Source of the DNA: Trichomonas vaginalis G3
Taxonomy: Eukaryota; Parabasalia; Trichomonadida; Trichomonadidae
Direction: 5' to 3'
Assembly (NCBI RefSeq): GCF_026262505.1
Contig: NC_067207.1
Coordinates: 17,638,082 to 17,702,081, forward strand
Length of the DNA: 64,000 bases
In this document: piece by piece, positions 17,929-27,695 of the stretch
Layout: the number at the start of each line of letters is the position of its first letter
Position numbering within the stretch: position 1 is the stretch's first letter
Translations under genes and position numbers: made by a program
Notes under the pieces: model-generated
What the model was told of the DNA's origin: nothing
Databases searched by the model: none
The model's input: the letters and a program-made list of their open reading frames with translations, nothing else

Positions 17929-20900
17929 ATGGCATCAATTTCAATACAAGATTTCCCTCGGCAAACATTTGGAACAATATGTTTGCAGTGGGGAATTCCG
18001 TTTCTTGTAGTTGTCATAGTTTGGGCCATTATTCTGCAAAAATTCTTCAAATGGAGACCTATTTTACTCCGAAAGTACGCCATAGCTAATTTTCTCGAAA
18101 CAGAAGTTACCGACTTCAAAGTAAGCATAGTAGAATACATATGGTGGTTCGTTTATGCGCTACCTTTTTTATTATGCATTGGCTGGGGAATTAACACTTT
18201 TTTATCAATTGATTATCCAGTACTTGGAATTGACTTAATCATTGCACCTCCTGCTTTACTAATTCTTCTATTAGGTTTCCTAAATTTCGAAAATAACGGT
18301 TTTAAGATTTCAAAATCGGTCAAAATTACAATTGGTTGCGCTGGTATACTACTAATTGCATTAACATTCGTTGACGCATTCATGATTAGCGAAAAATCAT
18401 GGATGGCAGGTGGATATTTGATAATTTGGCCAATTTTAGTCTTCTACGGCTTCTATCAATGCTATACTCGCGAAAAGTTCAAGTTAAATGAAATGATGGA
18501 GATGACAAAATCAGAAGATTCGATTAAAACTTTTATAAATGATATTTCACAGAAAAACTACGAAAATTGGATAGAAGGAGGCAAGTATTCTACAGGACTA
18601 ATGAAATATCTTGGCATGGGAATATCATTGGCCGTGTCTGCCGCTTGTTCTTTGTTATTTTATTTTTATTGGGATAAAACAGCAACACAAAAGTCAGCAA
18701 CAATAGCGACATCTGTTGGTTCATTCATTGTAGATGCTTCTATTATACTAACAATCACATTTTCTATATCAAATCTCAATAATATTATTTTATTATTAAT
18801 TGGATTCGCTATCAAAGCGGTCGCAATCTCATTTTCTTCTAGATTTTGGATGGCTGGTCATGGACTGATCTTCTTTTTCGTTGGAACATTCTATTTAACT
18901 CGAATTTTAATTTGGATATTTAATAAATTTACAAAAATTGATAATGAATTCGAAGGAATGGAAAATATTGATGAAGATGTAAGGAACACAATTGATAATA
19001 TGAACACAGATGTCAATCACGTGTCAACAACAGAATTAATAATTTCATCTTTAATTTTTATTGTTTATTTAGTAGCTTTGATATGTGAATTAGATGCATT
19101 AGATCTTAGTGACATGGAAGAGATAGGAATAACAGCAAATTATACGATTTCTCAACGACATATGCTGATTGGTTTTATAATATTGACAATTGCAACAAGT
19201 TTTACAATTTCTTTATGGCAAATTGATTCGAATAATTTTGAAATTGCAGATTTGAGTTCAATTCCCCCTCTTATTGAAATTGTTTGTGATGTTATTGTAT
19301 GGATTGGTTTTATGTTTGCTGTTGACTTTCGTAGTGGTGATCTTGGTGTTTATGGTGCTTCTCTTTATTCGATTCTTTCTGGATATTTAGTTTCCAGAAG
19401 AATATTAAATGTTCATATAAGAAATGATACATTTAGAGGATTGATTTTCGGCCATTATATTTATGGTTTGTTGATTTTGTCTATTTTGGCTTCTATGATT
19501 TGTTTGATTGTTCTCCCTTTTCTTGGTGAAACAAAATTTGGAGGTTGTTATGTTTTGTCACTTTTGATGTCACTTTTATCGTTTTATTCCTATTTTATAG
19601 AAAGCAGAGAAGAAAATTCAGAGGAAAATAAGTCTTATGAATGGTTCTGGAGAATGGCATCGATAATAAGTTGGATTTCTTTCTTAATTTTCTCGTGTTT
19701 AGAGTATAAAACTGTTTTAATCGGTTTGTCGGTTTTTATTCTAATTCTATGGGTTTGTTCGATTATTTGGCAAGCAGTTTTAGTTACAAGGAAAGGTTTA
19801 GTCATTGAGAAAATCAATTTATACTTCATTGCAATTCCAGCAGGAATAATAACGGTTTTAGCGGTTATTTTATTTATTTTTTATCCTCTTTCTAGTTGTA
19901 TTTTGTTCTTCTTCTCTGTTCTGGTATTTTTATCAACAGTTTACTTTTTTGTCAAACAAAATTCTGACATAGTTTACAAGTATTCAAAAATAATTGTTTT
20001 AGCAGTTTTAGTTGTTTTAGAAATTTTAGATTTGTTTTGTTTTATTTATGTGGCAAAATCCACTTTTATCAGTTTGACATCAATTTGTATGACACTTTTT
20101 ATTACTTCATTTTGTTATTTATTGATTTCCACAATGAGTTCTGAGAAAGCAGGAAGAATTATATTTACAAACATTTATTTCCCTGTCAGAAAATTGAAGG
20201 GAGGTGAAGTCAAAAATTTACCATTTTTCGGATTGTTTTTCTCCATTAGTTTTGCTGCTGCTTGGATATGGGGAGTATTCTCAAGTGTTTTCTTCATTTA
20301 CCCATGGTTTGGAATTCTTGCTCAAGTAGCTGCTTATTCTTTATTTACTTTCATTGTTTTTGTGAATTTGACAGATTTTGATTGTGGTGCAATTCAAGCT
20401 CTTGAAGTTTTAGATGAGAAAAATATTAATTATTGCATTGGCAAGACAATTAAAACTGTTTCTGTTAATTTTGGCAGCGAAATGGAAGAAATGGAGATTT
20501 CAGATTATGAAAGTTTTATGAATTACGTTGATAGAAGAACTGAAATTTCAAATTCAAAGTCACTTTTTGCTTCAATTTTACGTGGTCAGTTATATATTAC
20601 AGGTGAAGTGAACTTTAATGTCATTATAGATAGTATTAAGAATTATCTTGCAAAGAATGGAACATCATGGAAATATTTAGACTTAGAAAAGAAATATTCT
20701 TTGAAAGAAAGAGTTTCTCTATTTAATATTTACAAAGCAATTGAAAATTTTGAAAAACCAAACAAACAAAAAGTGACAAAATATGAAAATTTTGTTGAAA
20801 AACAAGATGAAAAAAGGCAGATTGTACAAGATGAAGTTCTTAAGAACTTATCAAATGAGTATGGTCAAATATTGAAATCGCTTTTCAACAACAAATACGA

Positions 20901-21888
20901 AGACAAAAACTTTTATCCTTTTGGCTGCAGTTTCTCAGAATTGAAAAGTTGGGCGAAACTGAATGGTTCTTATACTGCAATTGATGGCGGGCAATGTCAC
21001 AGAGCTTTGTTTTTGTTTGATTTCGGTCAGCCATTTCAGTTTATTTTCGAGGATGATAAAGTTAAAGAAGAAATTGTCAATGGAAACTTATGGAAGAAAA
21101 TGATAAAGATAAAAGAAACAGGAGGTTATTTATGTTGTGGATCTAATTCTGGATCTGATACTGATAAAAATGAACATGGTGTTATTTTAGGCCATGCTTA
21201 TACAATTCTTGATGTTGTAGAAATACAAAATTTCAAATTAATTAAACTGAGAAATCCATGGGGAGAAGGAGAATGGAATGGGGATTGGAGTGATACATCA
21301 AATCTCTGGGATCTACATAAAGATATAACAAGAGAATTGAAGCAAGAAAATAAAGATGATGGAGAGTTCTGGATGAATTTCAAAGATTTCTTGCTTAATT
21401 TTAGAACTTTGTATGTATTAGATAAAATGAAAGATAAGTTTTATATCAAGCTTTCTTCATCATTTTGCAAGAACAAATATGACGGAGCAAATCCTTATTC
21501 GAAAGAAAGCCCAGACTTGACACACGTTCAAAACTATTTGTTGAGAGTGAGATCTCCAACAATTCTTCATTGTCTACTAGAAAGAACAGGAGCAAACACA
21601 AAAATTAGAGCTGTTATGTGTTACAATGGCGGAAAATTCATTGATAGAATGTGGAGTGGAATAAAGAATCGCTCGGATTTCTGTCCAGGAAATTGGCCAA
21701 TGGAAAGTTTTGATTGGAGCATCGAAGACACACAAAAACCATGGACATTGGCATTAACAAGAGATGCAGATGAAAATGAGTCAAAGTTCATATTCCACAT
21801 TTGGTCCGACTGTCTAATTGAGCTTGAGCCAATGCAAATGGAAGAAGAAATGCCACCTCATGAGATCAGTACATCAATGAACTTTTAA
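17929..21888 (+). CDS. DEK1-like membrane calpain, catalytic Cys region missing
   Basis: A 1319-residue protein with some 20 or more predicted membrane segments (residues about 20-840), a cytosolic linker, then a calpain-type C-terminal part. The end of the PC1 core is recognisable (ELKSWAKLNGSYTAIDGG, about residue 1005-1022). The PC2 core has the catalytic His in GHAYTILDV (about 1088) and the Asn in LRNPWGEGEWNGDWSD (about 1107). A C2-like beta-sandwich follows (about 1165-1310). The part of PC1 that should carry the QGxxGDCWF catalytic Cys is not present, so proteolysis is unlikely. The layout matches TML-calpains such as plant DEK1. Inr-like motifs precede the start. Confidence 0.85.
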   Translation: MASISIQDFPRQTFGTICLQWGIPFLVVVIVWAIILQKFFKWRPILLRKYAIANFLETEVTDFKVSIVEYIWWFVYALPFLLCIGWGINTFLSIDYPVLGIDLIIAPPALLILLLGFLNFENNGFKISKSVKITIGCAGILLIALTFVDAFMISEKSWMAGGYLIIWPILVFYGFYQCYTREKFKLNEMMEMTKSEDSIKTFINDISQKNYENWIEGGKYSTGLMKYLGMGISLAVSAACSLLFYFYWDKTATQKSATIATSVGSFIVDASIILTITFSISNLNNIILLLIGFAIKAVAISFSSRFWMAGHGLIFFFVGTFYLTRILIWIFNKFTKIDNEFEGMENIDEDVRNTIDNMNTDVNHVSTTELIISSLIFIVYLVALICELDALDLSDMEEIGITANYTISQRHMLIGFIILTIATSFTISLWQIDSNNFEIADLSSIPPLIEIVCDVIVWIGFMFAVDFRSGDLGVYGASLYSILSGYLVSRRILNVHIRNDTFRGLIFGHYIYGLLILSILASMICLIVLPFLGETKFGGCYVLSLLMSLLSFYSYFIESREENSEENKSYEWFWRMASIISWISFLIFSCLEYKTVLIGLSVFILILWVCSIIWQAVLVTRKGLVIEKINLYFIAIPAGIITVLAVILFIFYPLSSCILFFFSVLVFLSTVYFFVKQNSDIVYKYSKIIVLAVLVVLEILDLFCFIYVAKSTFISLTSICMTLFITSFCYLLISTMSSEKAGRIIFTNIYFPVRKLKGGEVKNLPFFGLFFSISFAAAWIWGVFSSVFFIYPWFGILAQVAAYSLFTFIVFVNLTDFDCGAIQALEVLDEKNINYCIGKTIKTVSVNFGSEMEEMEISDYESFMNYVDRRTEISNSKSLFASILRGQLYITGEVNFNVIIDSIKNYLAKNGTSWKYLDLEKKYSLKERVSLFNIYKAIENFEKPNKQKVTKYENFVEKQDEKRQIVQDEVLKNLSNEYGQILKSLFNNKYEDKNFYPFGCSFSELKSWAKLNGSYTAIDGGQCHRALFLFDFGQPFQFIFEDDKVKEEIVNGNLWKKMIKIKETGGYLCCGSNSGSDTDKNEHGVILGHAYTILDVVEIQNFKLIKLRNPWGEGEWNGDWSDTSNLWDLHKDITRELKQENKDDGEFWMNFKDFLLNFRTLYVLDKMKDKFYIKLSSSFCKNKYDGANPYSKESPDLTHVQNYLLRVRSPTILHCLLERTGANTKIRAVMCYNGGKFIDRMWSGIKNRSDFCPGNWPMESFDWSIEDTQKPWTLALTRDADENESKFIFHIWSDCLIELEPMQMEEEMPPHEISTSMNF

Positions 21889-22053
21889 TATATAATTATA
21901 TTGTTTTGTTTGTAAAAATATAGATTTATATGTTATGCCAATCATAAACATTTTAATCCAATAATTAAATGTTCATGGGTACTTGAACATCCTATGCTTA
22001 AACTCAAATTCAACAGGAATTTAATGTGTTAAAAAAAACGTAATAGTTTATAA

Positions 22054-24249
22054 TCAATTTATAATGATTGTGATTAAGTCCATTTGTAACTTGTGGTAGA
22101 AGAAATTTTTGATGGGATTAAGTCCATTTGTAACTCCTTTAACATGGCATGAATTCAGACGTTTTCTCGAGAAACCAGAGAGAATGATCATTTCAAGATA
22201 GGTATCTGTTTTGTTCTCAAATTCTGGACAGCGGAGACTGTTGCATTCAATAAATGATTGAGATTGAACTGTTTCAACAGAATAAGGAAAATTGATGTAT
22301 TTCAAGTTAATACATCGAAAGAATGAAGATTTTTCGATCATTGAAACACCATTAGGCAAAAGACTGATGTTGACAACATTGTTACAGTCAACAAATGAGT
22401 TTTTGCAGATAATATCGCATTTAATGATGATTTCTTCATCAATTGACTTACTTAAGTGATAGATCAATTGTTTCTTATTTTCATCCTCACTGAAATAGAT
22501 GGTATTCAATGCGCATTCATATTTACTACTTTGAAAGTCACTGATATTTTGAAGTGAATCACAACCTTTAACTGAATTAAGTTGGAAACTTTCTAATTGA
22601 CATGATGAAGGAATAATTATTGTCCTAAGAGATTTGCAATTACAAAATGAGTAATCAGATATAGATTTGATAGATGAAGGAAGACTGAGAGAAGTCAAAG
22701 ATGAACAGTCTTGAAATGAATTTCTTCCAATTGATTCAACACCATCCAAAAAGAGAATATTTGACAACTTATTACATCCTGAAAAGCAAAATCCTGGAAC
22801 ATTTGTCATATTGAAAACGCTTTTTAAGTTTGAGCAATTTTTAAATGAATTTTTCATAATAGTGAGATTATGAGAAGATCGAAATGTAACATTTTCTAAT
22901 TGGATGCAGTTTTCGAATGATGAATTTCCAAGAAAAGTAAGTTTGGATGGGAATATGATAGATTGTAATGATGTGCAGTTATAAAATGCATTGTTTCCAA
23001 TAGAGAGTAATTCCGAATCTGAATCAATTTGGAGTTTTGTAAAACTGGAATTTTGAAATGAATTTTCTTTGATTTTTGTAACAGTTTTAGGAATTAAAAC
23101 ATTAAGATCTTGATAGTTATCACCCCAAAATTCAAAAATAGTTGTTTGGTCAAAGTCCATGATCAATGAATCAGTATTAATGATTAAATTTGTATTTTCA
23201 TAATCTGAGATTGAGATATTTGCATTAACTTTAATTGTTTTTGGATAAAAAATGATTTTACATGTGAATTGCATGGAAAATGGATTATCGTTAGTAACAA
23301 ATTCATAGGTTATTTTCATTGTAGATGGTGGAAAAATAACTAATTTTAGACTTCTACAGCTTATGAGGTTATAACTTCCAATATAATCAACTGGTCCCAA
23401 AAATGTGAATTTTTCCAATTTTTCACAGCAATAAAAAGCAGAGTTTTCAATTCTCTTAATAGTGTTCGGGATTACAACTGTGACAATATTAGAATTATAA
23501 TCAAAGCAATAAGCTCCAATTGTTGTAACATGACTTGGAAAATGATATGTTTCAAATTGTTTGTCACCAATTAAAATAATTATTGCTTTATCAAGTGAAT
23601 AAACAACATTATTGTCTAAAAGAAAGTTTTTGTTTGATGGATGAAGAGATAAATTTACAAATTGACAACCACCAAAAACATCACCATCTACCTCTGTTAC
23701 ACTTTCAGGAATCTGAAATGATGAAATTTTTGTGTAAGCAAAAGTCCATAATTCTAATTTTGTCAAAGATGAACCTGGTTCAAACGAAACATCTGTCAGC
23801 ATAGAGCAACTAGAAAATGCAAACTCACCAAGTGTTTTGACAGATGCTGGGATGAAAATACTTGTAATTTTTTCATTATAATTAAAAGCACCCCATCCAA
23901 TCTCTTGAAGTCCTTTTGGTAAATCAATTTGTGAAACTAATTTACATTCATAAAAAGCATCTTGTCCAATTGTTTTTAATTTTGTACAAGATGATAAATT
24001 GATTGATTGAAGATTTGAGCATTCTCTGAAAGCATTTACACCAATACTTGTTAAATTTGGATTGTCTTCAAAATAAAATGAAATTAAACTTTTAAGACCT
24101 TTAAAGCAATTATCACTAATTGTTTCACATCGTGCAGAAATTCTGAGTTCGGATGAATTGTCAGAGACTTTGTTAAGAGTTTTACCATCACTTGAATAAC
24201 AACTACTGTCAATATCATTGACAACAAAGAGGGAAAAAATGAAAATCAT
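22054..24249 (-). CDS. BspA-like leucine-rich-repeat protein 1, 731 residues
   Basis: A surface-antigen-type protein with about 20 tandem LRR_5 (TpLRR) units of about 23 residues, for example TSIGVNAFRECSNLQSINL and LTSLSLPSSIKSISDYSFCN. The first 11 residues (MIFIFSLFVVN) are hydrophobic, possibly a short signal sequence; no C-terminal membrane anchor is seen. The C-terminal about 150 residues match proteins 2 and 4 almost exactly, while the N-terminal two thirds match protein 3, so the gene is a mosaic. In trichomonads such proteins are linked to surface adhesion. Confidence 0.85.
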   Translation of the reverse strand: MIFIFSLFVVNDIDSSCYSSDGKTLNKVSDNSSELRISARCETISDNCFKGLKSLISFYFEDNPNLTSIGVNAFRECSNLQSINLSSCTKLKTIGQDAFYECKLVSQIDLPKGLQEIGWGAFNYNEKITSIFIPASVKTLGEFAFSSCSMLTDVSFEPGSSLTKLELWTFAYTKISSFQIPESVTEVDGDVFGGCQFVNLSLHPSNKNFLLDNNVVYSLDKAIIILIGDKQFETYHFPSHVTTIGAYCFDYNSNIVTVVIPNTIKRIENSAFYCCEKLEKFTFLGPVDYIGSYNLISCRSLKLVIFPPSTMKITYEFVTNDNPFSMQFTCKIIFYPKTIKVNANISISDYENTNLIINTDSLIMDFDQTTIFEFWGDNYQDLNVLIPKTVTKIKENSFQNSSFTKLQIDSDSELLSIGNNAFYNCTSLQSIIFPSKLTFLGNSSFENCIQLENVTFRSSHNLTIMKNSFKNCSNLKSVFNMTNVPGFCFSGCNKLSNILFLDGVESIGRNSFQDCSSLTSLSLPSSIKSISDYSFCNCKSLRTIIIPSSCQLESFQLNSVKGCDSLQNISDFQSSKYECALNTIYFSEDENKKQLIYHLSKSIDEEIIIKCDIICKNSFVDCNNVVNISLLPNGVSMIEKSSFFRCINLKYINFPYSVETVQSQSFIECNSLRCPEFENKTDTYLEMIILSGFSRKRLNSCHVKGVTNGLNPIKNFFYHKLQMDLITIIIN

Positions 24250-24562
24250 AAATTAAACTTACTTTTGTATATTTTTTGATAATTAAAAAGCAGTAATAAG
24301 CAATAAAATATAGTAAAAATACGAATAAATGTAGTAATGCTTTGTTTAACTTGCAGGTTGTAGTTTGATTGTAATATTTTACAGAAAAATCAACATTTAC
24401 TAATTTTGATATGGTATTTGTTGATTTATCATGTATAAAACTTACAAACAAGCCTTCTTGAGAATAAAAATTGTATAAAAAATTATCTGATTGCAAATAA
24501 AAGGACAAATTATTGATGAGCCACTTCATTGCTTGATTCCTATGAAGATAAATGATCTTCAT
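24215..24562 (-). CDS. Small membrane-segment frame between BspA genes, copy 1
   Basis: A 115-codon frame with one strong membrane stretch (ALLHLFVFLLYFIAYYCFLII, about residues 74-94). It overlaps the start of BspA gene 1 by 35 bp. It is kept nearly intact at 29893-30240, but that may only reflect recent duplication. It could be the detached transmembrane end of an older BspA gene, as some BspA-like proteins have a C-terminal membrane anchor. Confidence 0.3.
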   Translation of the reverse strand: MKIIYLHRNQAMKWLINNLSFYLQSDNFLYNFYSQEGLFVSFIHDKSTNTISKLVNVDFSVKYYNQTTTCKLNKALLHLFVFLLYFIAYYCFLIIKKYTKVSLIYDFHFFPLCCQ

Positions 24563-24876
24563 AGGAATCTGGATCCATTAAATTGCAACCGACACTTAGA
24601 TAAATTCAAAAAATTGTTTTTAAAATTAAAATTGGCTGTCAAATTTAAAAAAAAAATTTAGACTCTCCAATGCTCGATGTGAAGGTTCGAATAAAATCGA
24701 GTTAACAATTGAATTCTATGGCAGACTTTCATATTTCATGGGATTGTTTCTAAATCTATCCCCTTTCAAAATTAAAAATTTATTAAATTTGAGTTTGTTA
24801 ACTTAAATATTAGAAATTATAATTCTCTGCATTAATACAAATGCTTTTTAAAATAGTATGTTTTTATTTTTTGAAT
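24563..24876. other. Intergenic DNA within the BspA duplication
   Basis: No gene seen. A palindromic CCTATGAAGATAAATGATCTTCATAGG sequence spans the start of the preceding small frame (about 24539-24565), and the whole stretch recurs at 30241-30554 with few changes. Confidence 0.6.
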
Positions 24877-27063
24877 TTATATCTTTGTCAATATGAATAA
24901 GGTAAGAATATATGCACAATCAAAAAAAGAGAAGGAATCATGAAAATCATTTGTAATTCCAATTATGTGGCATGAACTAAGAAGGTCTTTAGAGATTCCA
25001 GATTGTAATATCATTTCAAGATACTCAAATGTTTGGTTTTCAATTACAGGACAACGAAGATTGTTGCACTCAACAAAAGATAGAGATTGAACTGTTTCAA
25101 CAGAATAAGGAAAATTGATGTATTTCAAGTTAATGCATCGATAGAATGAGGAAGTTTCGATCATTGAAACACCATTAGGCAAAAGACTGATGTTGACAAC
25201 ATTGTTACAGTCAACAAATGAGTTTTTGCAGATAATATCGCATTTAATGATAATTTTCTCATCAATTGACTTACTTAAGTGATAGATCAATTGTTTCTTA
25301 TTTTCATCCTCACTGAAATAGATGGTATTCAATGCGCATTCATATTTACTACTTTGAAAGTCACTGATATTTTGAAGTGACTCACATTCTTCAATTGAGT
25401 TGAGAGCAAATGTCTTTAAATTACATGTCGAAGGAATGTTAATTGAACTGAGTTGATTGCAGTTATGGAATGCATATTCAGATATTATTCTTATAGATGA
25501 TGGAATATTAATCGATGTCAATGATGAGCATCCATTAAATGAATTTATTCCAATTGTATCAACACTATTCTGAAACTTAATATTAGACAATTTCGTGCAT
25601 CCAAAAAAGCAAAAATTTGGAACGTTTGTCATATTATAAACATTCTTTAATCCACTACAGTTTTCAAAAGCATTACTAACAACTGTAGTGGTTTTTGATA
25701 GGAATGTAATATTATCTAGTTTAATGCAATCCTTGAAGGAAGAAGCTCCAATAACATTTAGTTTAGAAGGAAACACTATGAATTGCAATAAAGAGCAGTT
25801 TATGAATGCATTATCCTCAATGACTTGTAATTCTGAGTTTAAATCAAACCGGATTTTTAAAAAATCAGCATTCACAAATGTATTTTCTTTAATAGTTGTT
25901 ACTGTTCGAGGAATATTTATCCCATTTTGAAAATAATTATAGCGAGATCCCCAAAATTCATATATTATTGTTTGGCCAAAGTCCATTACCAATGAATTTG
26001 TGTCAATAACATAATTCATATCTGATATTGAAATGTTTACAATTTCCATTATAGTTTTTACTCCGAAAAGGGTTTTGGAAGAGAAATATATCCGAAACTT
26101 AGAATTCTTTGGGATAAAGAGTTTAGATATTACCATTCTTATTTCTGAAAAAGAAATAAATTCAAGATTTGTGCAGGAGTCCACTATACTATACCCGATA
26201 TAATCTAAAGGTCCTAAAAATGTTACATTCTTCAAATTTTTTGATGAACTAAATACAAAACTGCCAACTCTTTTAATTGTACTTGGAACTATCATTGAAG
26301 TTAATTTCGAATAATGAAAACACGAATCTTCTAATGATGTTATTGAAGAAGGAATATCATAGGTATCAAATTGTTTTTCACCAAACAAAAATAACTTAGA
26401 TTTATCTTTTGAAAAAACAGTGTTATTTTCAATCATTAGGTTTGTATTTAAATCATGAATAGACAAATTTATAAATGGCATCTCATAAAATAAATTTCCA
26501 TCAACATAATTTACACTCTCTGGAATTTGAAATGAGGAAATATTTGTATATCCAAATGCTCCTGAATCTAAAATCTTTAAAACTGATCCTTCTTCAAAAG
26601 AAACTTCTCTTAATGAGTCGCAGTTGGCAAAAGCAGAACTTCCAAGTACTTTTAAAGATTTTGGAATGAAAATACTTGTAATATTCATGTTATCTGAAAA
26701 AGCAAACCAACCAATTTCTGCAAGTCCACTTGGAAATATAACTTGTTTGACTTGTCTGCAGAATTGAAATGCGCCTGATTCAATCTTAACAAGTTTTGTA
26801 CAAATTGATAAATTAATTAAATTTAAGTTTGAGCATTCTTTGAAACCATAGCTTTTTATTGTTGTTAAATTCGGATTATCTTGAAAATAAAATGATACTA
26901 AGCTTTGTAGATTGTTAAAACAATTTGAATTTATTATTTCGCATTTTGCTGATATTCTGAGTTCACTTGAATTGTCTGTAACTCTATTAAGTGTTTTCCC
27001 ATCATTTGAATAGGAATTGTCGTCAATATCTTTAATAACAAATATAGAAAAGAGTAAAATCAT
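24877..27063 (-). CDS. BspA-like leucine-rich-repeat protein 2, 728 residues
   Basis: Same family and layout as protein 1: a short hydrophobic N-terminus (MILLFSIFVIKDIDD), then LRR_5 repeats to about residue 690, and a hydrophobic C-terminal stretch (CAYILTLFILTKI). It differs widely from proteins 1 and 3 in the middle, but its last third is almost identical to the truncated protein 4 and similar to protein 1. Likely a surface protein. The intact frame suggests it is functional. Confidence 0.85.
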   Translation of the reverse strand: MILLFSIFVIKDIDDNSYSNDGKTLNRVTDNSSELRISAKCEIINSNCFNNLQSLVSFYFQDNPNLTTIKSYGFKECSNLNLINLSICTKLVKIESGAFQFCRQVKQVIFPSGLAEIGWFAFSDNMNITSIFIPKSLKVLGSSAFANCDSLREVSFEEGSVLKILDSGAFGYTNISSFQIPESVNYVDGNLFYEMPFINLSIHDLNTNLMIENNTVFSKDKSKLFLFGEKQFDTYDIPSSITSLEDSCFHYSKLTSMIVPSTIKRVGSFVFSSSKNLKNVTFLGPLDYIGYSIVDSCTNLEFISFSEIRMVISKLFIPKNSKFRIYFSSKTLFGVKTIMEIVNISISDMNYVIDTNSLVMDFGQTIIYEFWGSRYNYFQNGINIPRTVTTIKENTFVNADFLKIRFDLNSELQVIEDNAFINCSLLQFIVFPSKLNVIGASSFKDCIKLDNITFLSKTTTVVSNAFENCSGLKNVYNMTNVPNFCFFGCTKLSNIKFQNSVDTIGINSFNGCSSLTSINIPSSIRIISEYAFHNCNQLSSINIPSTCNLKTFALNSIEECESLQNISDFQSSKYECALNTIYFSEDENKKQLIYHLSKSIDEKIIIKCDIICKNSFVDCNNVVNISLLPNGVSMIETSSFYRCINLKYINFPYSVETVQSLSFVECNNLRCPVIENQTFEYLEMILQSGISKDLLSSCHIIGITNDFHDSFSFFDCAYILTLFILTKI

Positions 27064-27695
27064 ATTTTATCATTCTGAATTAGTAATAAAAGTAATGATA
27101 AGCATTTTCAGTGCGTAATTTTTAAATTTAAGTCTTATTTTTTATTTATTTTTGATTTATATCAGAATTAATAAAAAATATAATTGAATTATACAAGTAA
27201 ATAACGAGTATTTTACGAATAAGATCGTTCAATCAGCTGGTTTGAAAAAAAGATCTTATATTTTTGGAAATGAAAAGATATTTATCAAGAACATTTTTGA
27301 GATTTACTTGCTTTGATGATATATAGCGCCAACGCTCTTTCAGAAATGTGGAATTGTAATAATTTGATGTGGCAAAATAAAGATAATTTTGGTTTTAAAA
27401 AGTGTCATAGCATTGAACTCCAAGAGACATAAATGATGAAGACTGAGAAAAACCTCATATAATAGACAGTGAAAATAAAGCTACAAGGTTTGCTTAAGAA
27501 TTTCTCCAAGTATTAATATGAAGACGTTTCAAGTTGTCATCGAATTAACATATAATTATTCAAAGATAAATTAAATAAATATTCAATAGCCATTTTGTAT
27601 GGATTATATTCACATGTGAATAAAGAATGCATAATATTATATAATCTCAATTTTAAAGGAATATTGAAAAATTATTAGTATCAAATAATATTTTA
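27064..27695. other. Intergenic DNA between BspA genes
   Basis: About 630 bp of AT-rich sequence without open frames or clear motifs; it is not part of the nearly identical 5678-bp-offset duplicate segment. Confidence 0.5.
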
